DNA of 7,813 bases from AC-32 sp035473395 (lineage in GTDB: Bacteria > Actinomycetota > Thermoleophilia > Gaiellales > Gaiellaceae): contig DATIOF010000121.1 in assembly GCA_035473395.1 (NCBI GenBank), positions 1 through 7,813 on the forward strand. Direction: 5' to 3'. The notes under the pieces are model-generated. The model was not told the DNA's origin. It worked only from the letters and a program-made list of their open reading frames with translations, and did not search any database. Shown here piece by piece: positions 6,169 to 7,813 of the stretch; positions within the stretch are counted from its first letter, which is position 1, and every line of letters starts with the position of its first letter. A program made the translations under genes and the position numbers.

Positions 6169-6193
6169 TCACAAGCCCACGAGGGGAGCCCGA

Positions 6194-7279
6194 GTGAACG
6201 AGCAGGGGGTACGGGCCAAGCCGTCGAGCATCGCCGAAGTGCTGGAGACGGACGAGGCCAAGGGGTTGTTGGAAGCAGGGCGCGAGGCGGGGTCGCTGAG
6301 CACCGAGGAGATCGCCCTCGCGCTGGGCGAGCTCGAGCTCGACGCCGCGCAGGTGGACGACTTCTACCACGCGCTCGAAGAGCTGCACATCGAGGTCGTC
6401 GACGGCAGCGACGAGCGGGAGCCCGAGCGCGAGCCGGCGCCGCAGGCACGCGAGGTTACGACCGACTCGCTGCAGCTCTTCCTGAAGGACATCGGCAAGG
6501 TCGATCTGCTGACCGCCGCGCAGGAAGTCGAGCTGGCGAAGCGGATCGAGCGCGGCGAGCACAGCGCGAAGCAGGCGATGGTCGAGGCCAACCTGCGCCT
6601 GGTCGTCTCGATCGCCAAGAAGTACCGCAATCAGGGCCTGCCCTTCCTCGATCTGATCCAGGAAGGGACCATCGGCCTCGTGCGCGCGGCCGAGAAGTTC
6701 GATCACCGCAAGGGGTTCAAGTTCTCGACCTACGCGACCTGGTGGATCCGCCAGGCCGTCGCCCGCGCGCTCGCTGACAAGGCGCGGACGATCCGCATGC
6801 CGGTGCACATCGTCGAGAAGCTGAACAAGATCGTCCGTTCGGAGCGGAAGCTCCGCGCCGAGCTCGGGCGCGAGCCGACCTCGTACGAGATCGGGATCGA
6901 CGTCGAGCTGACCGTGGACGAGGTCGAGCAGATCCGCCGCAGCTCGCAGGCCCCGGTGTCGCTCGAGAAGCCGGTCGGCGACGAGGAGGAGTCGGAGTTC
7001 GGCCAGTTCATCGCCGATGAGCGGGCCGAGTCGCCCTTCGAGCGCGCCGCCGAGCTGCTCACCAAGGAAGCGCTGAAGGAGGCCCTCGAGAACCTCTCCT
7101 ACCGCGAGCGTCGCGTGCTCGAGCTCCGCTACGGGCTCGGCGGCGAGCACCCGCGGACCCTGGACGAGGTCGGCCGCACCTTCAACGTCACCCGGGAGCG
7201 GATCCGCCAGATCGAGAATCAGTCGCTCAAGAAGCTCCAGTCACTCGCGGAGGCTCAGAAGCTCCGCGAGGTCGCCTAG
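6194..7279 (+). CDS. rpoD: RNA polymerase sigma factor, RpoD/SigA-like (sigma-70 group 1 or 2)
   Basis: This 361-residue protein has all sigma-70 regions. Residues about 14-70 resemble a compact region 1.1 (KGLLEAGREAGSLSTEEIALAL ends here; an acidic helical unit ending LHIEVVDG). Region 1.2 is about 89-121 (DSLQLFLKDIGKVDLLTAAQE). Region 2 is about 125-200, with NLRLVVSIAKKY, FLDLIQEGTIGL and the -10-reading FSTYATWWIRQ. Region 3 is about 204-285. Region 4 is about 294-350, with helix-turn-helix RTLDEVGRTFNVTRERIRQI for -35 binding. It directs core polymerase to promoters. Region 1.1 favours a primary factor, but residue 190 is Ala where E. coli has Thr440, and the C-terminus lacks the HPSRS-type ending of typical SigA. 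A second, primary-like factor is therefore possible. The GTG start has GGGGAG (6183-6188) five bases upstream. Confidence 0.93.
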   Translation: MNEQGVRAKPSSIAEVLETDEAKGLLEAGREAGSLSTEEIALALGELELDAAQVDDFYHALEELHIEVVDGSDEREPEREPAPQAREVTTDSLQLFLKDIGKVDLLTAAQEVELAKRIERGEHSAKQAMVEANLRLVVSIAKKYRNQGLPFLDLIQEGTIGLVRAAEKFDHRKGFKFSTYATWWIRQAVARALADKARTIRMPVHIVEKLNKIVRSERKLRAELGREPTSYEIGIDVELTVDEVEQIRRSSQAPVSLEKPVGDEEESEFGQFIADERAESPFERAAELLTKEALKEALENLSYRERRVLELRYGLGGEHPRTLDEVGRTFNVTRERIRQIENQSLKKLQSLAEAQKLREVA

Positions 7280-7302
7280 GCCGGGTTCTTCGGTGGCATA
7301 GG

Positions 7303-7329
7303 CTCCTCGCGCAAAGTTCACGCGAGGAG
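7303..7329. repeat. Perfect 9-bp inverted repeat before the small alpha/beta gene
   Basis: CTCCTCGCG (7303-7311) and CGCGAGGAG (7321-7329) are exact reverse complements around a 9-nt loop, CAAAGTTCA. It starts 23 bp after the sigma-factor stop and ends directly before the Shine-Dalgarno GGAG (7331-7334) of the next gene; its right arm itself contains a GAGGAG. It may be a terminator for the sigma gene (no T-tract follows), an operator, or an RNA hairpin affecting translation. Confidence 0.6.
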
Positions 7330-7339
7330 AGGAGAAGGC

Positions 7340-7648
7340 ATGCTGGTCTTTTTCAGCGCCAGGCGCCTGAAGGGCGATCAGTGGGACGAGTTCCGCAAGG
7401 CATGGGCCGGGGGAAGCGACGAAGCGCCCGAGGGCCTGCCTGAGGGTGCGGTCGTTTACCACGCGCGGAACATCAAGGACGAAGACGAGGTCATCTCGTT
7501 CGGGATCTTCGACATCGACCGAAACTCGCTCGACGTCGTGCGCGGTTCGGCCGAGGACGAGGCCAAGCGCCAGGAGGAGATCGGGAAGTACGTCCACGAC
7601 ACCCCGCTCGAGGGGATCTACGAGGTGGTGGAGGAGATCAAGCCGTAG
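7340..7648 (+). CDS. Small alpha/beta protein of unknown function
   Basis: I do not recognise this 102-residue protein at family level. It has no signal peptide, membrane segment or cysteine, and is acidic. Predicted by eye, the order is strand (LVFFSA, 2-7), helix (10-23), strand (AVVYHARNI, 37-45), strand (EVISFGIFD, 50-58), helix (70-86) and strand (GIYEVVEEI, 92-100). This beta-alpha-beta-beta-alpha-beta order resembles the ferredoxin-like fold of dimeric alpha/beta-barrel (ABM-like) proteins, a group that includes small monooxygenases and stress proteins; no catalytic residue can be assigned. The ATG has a very strong ribosome binding site (GGAG at 7331-7334, five-base spacer, in a purine-rich run). 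It lies 60 bp after the sigma gene and may be co-transcribed, or be separated from it by the 9-bp inverted repeat. Its end overlaps the convergent gene by 11 bp. Confidence 0.8.
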   Translation: MLVFFSARRLKGDQWDEFRKAWAGGSDEAPEGLPEGAVVYHARNIKDEDEVISFGIFDIDRNSLDVVRGSAEDEAKRQEEIGKYVHDTPLEGIYEVVEEIKP

Positions 7649-7813
7649 GCGAGTCGGTGCGCGTGGGCTTCACCGCGCCGTAGCGCTCCCAGTGGCGCGC
7701 CGGGATCGCGTCGCGGTCCTTGTACCAGTACCAGGTGCAGGGGTCTGTGGAGTAGTCCTCAGGCGGGTCAGAGGGGTAGAGCGGGTAGCCGCTCCACTGG
7801 ATCGGCAGCGACT
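7638..7813 (-). CDS. C-terminal end of an unknown aromatic-rich protein (start outside window)
   Basis: On the minus strand a frame enters at 7811 and runs 57 codons to TGA at 7640-7638. Nearly all its codons end in G or C, as in the other genes here, whereas the opposite strand has no open frame of note after 7648; this supports real coding. The visible tail is unusually rich in aromatic residues and proline, with WSGYPLYPSDPPEDY, CTWYWYKDRD and ARHWERYG. No domain is recognisable and there is no membrane segment. It converges on the small alpha/beta gene, sharing 11 bp at their 3' ends. Confidence 0.68.
   Translation of the reverse strand, partial: SLPIQWSGYPLYPSDPPEDYSTDPCTWYWYKDRDAIPARHWERYGAVKPTRTDSPTA

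Noticed and set aside
6163..6190. ECF-type -35 (GGAAT) before the sigma gene suggesting stress-sigma control
   Set aside because: No GTT-type -10 element lies at the required distance; GGAAT is also part of the third inverted repeat.
5738..7150. Open frame of 470 codons on the minus strand opposite the TPR and sigma genes
   Set aside because: It covers two unrelated plus-strand genes and an intergenic gap, shows no domain, and is explained by the GC-rich antisense frame lacking stops.
1..7813. Mobile element, phage, toxin-antitoxin, defence system or CRISPR
   Set aside because: No transposase, integrase, nuclease or repeat-spacer pattern was seen on either strand, and composition is uniform across the window.

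Overview
The window is a high-GC, gene-dense bacterial chromosome segment whose codons mostly end in G or C. It most likely comes from an actinobacterium. The evidence is the mycobacterial-type CysO/CysM/Mec cysteine pathway, frequent GTG and TTG starts, and an RpoD-type sigma factor. A deep lineage such as Thermoleophilia would fit, but that is inference and no taxonomic marker here settles it. I see no phage, insertion sequence, CRISPR, rRNA or tRNA signature. The region reads as ordinary core chromosome with one well-defined metabolic cluster.

Layout, left to right. (1) Positions 1-587, plus strand: the C-terminal part of a metallo-beta-lactamase-fold hydrolase. (2) 641-1945, plus: a CNNM/CorC (HlyC/CorC) family membrane protein with paired CBS domains. 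(3) 1989-2345, plus: a small exported or anchored cupredoxin with a full type 1 copper ligand set. (4) 5058-2342, minus: a tightly overlapping four-gene operon, transcribed rhodanese-ThiF (moeZ-like), cysO, cysM, mec. It meets the cupredoxin gene tail to tail with a 4-base overlap at the stop codons. (5) 5088-6086, plus: a membrane-anchored TPR protein, divergent from the operon across 29 bp. (6) 6194-7279, plus: an RpoD/SigA-like sigma factor with a short region 1.1, preceded by a 107-bp leader rich in inverted repeats. (7) 7340-7648, plus: a small alpha/beta protein of unknown function, preceded by a perfect 9-bp inverted repeat. (8) 7813-7638, minus: the C-terminal end of an unknown aromatic-rich protein whose stop overlaps the end of the previous gene.

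How the operon works. By analogy with Mycobacterium tuberculosis, the ThiF domain adenylates the Gly-Gly C-terminus of CysO. Sulfur, plausibly from the fused rhodanese, converts it to a thiocarboxylate. CysM transfers this sulfur to O-phosphoserine to give CysO-cysteine, and the JAMM peptidase Mec releases cysteine and regenerates CysO. All four steps are encoded in one transcription unit. The main points of interest are this self-contained cluster, the rhodanese-first domain order of the activating enzyme, and the compact divergent promoter that probably gives a nearly leaderless moeZ-like mRNA. I found no convincing wholly new system.
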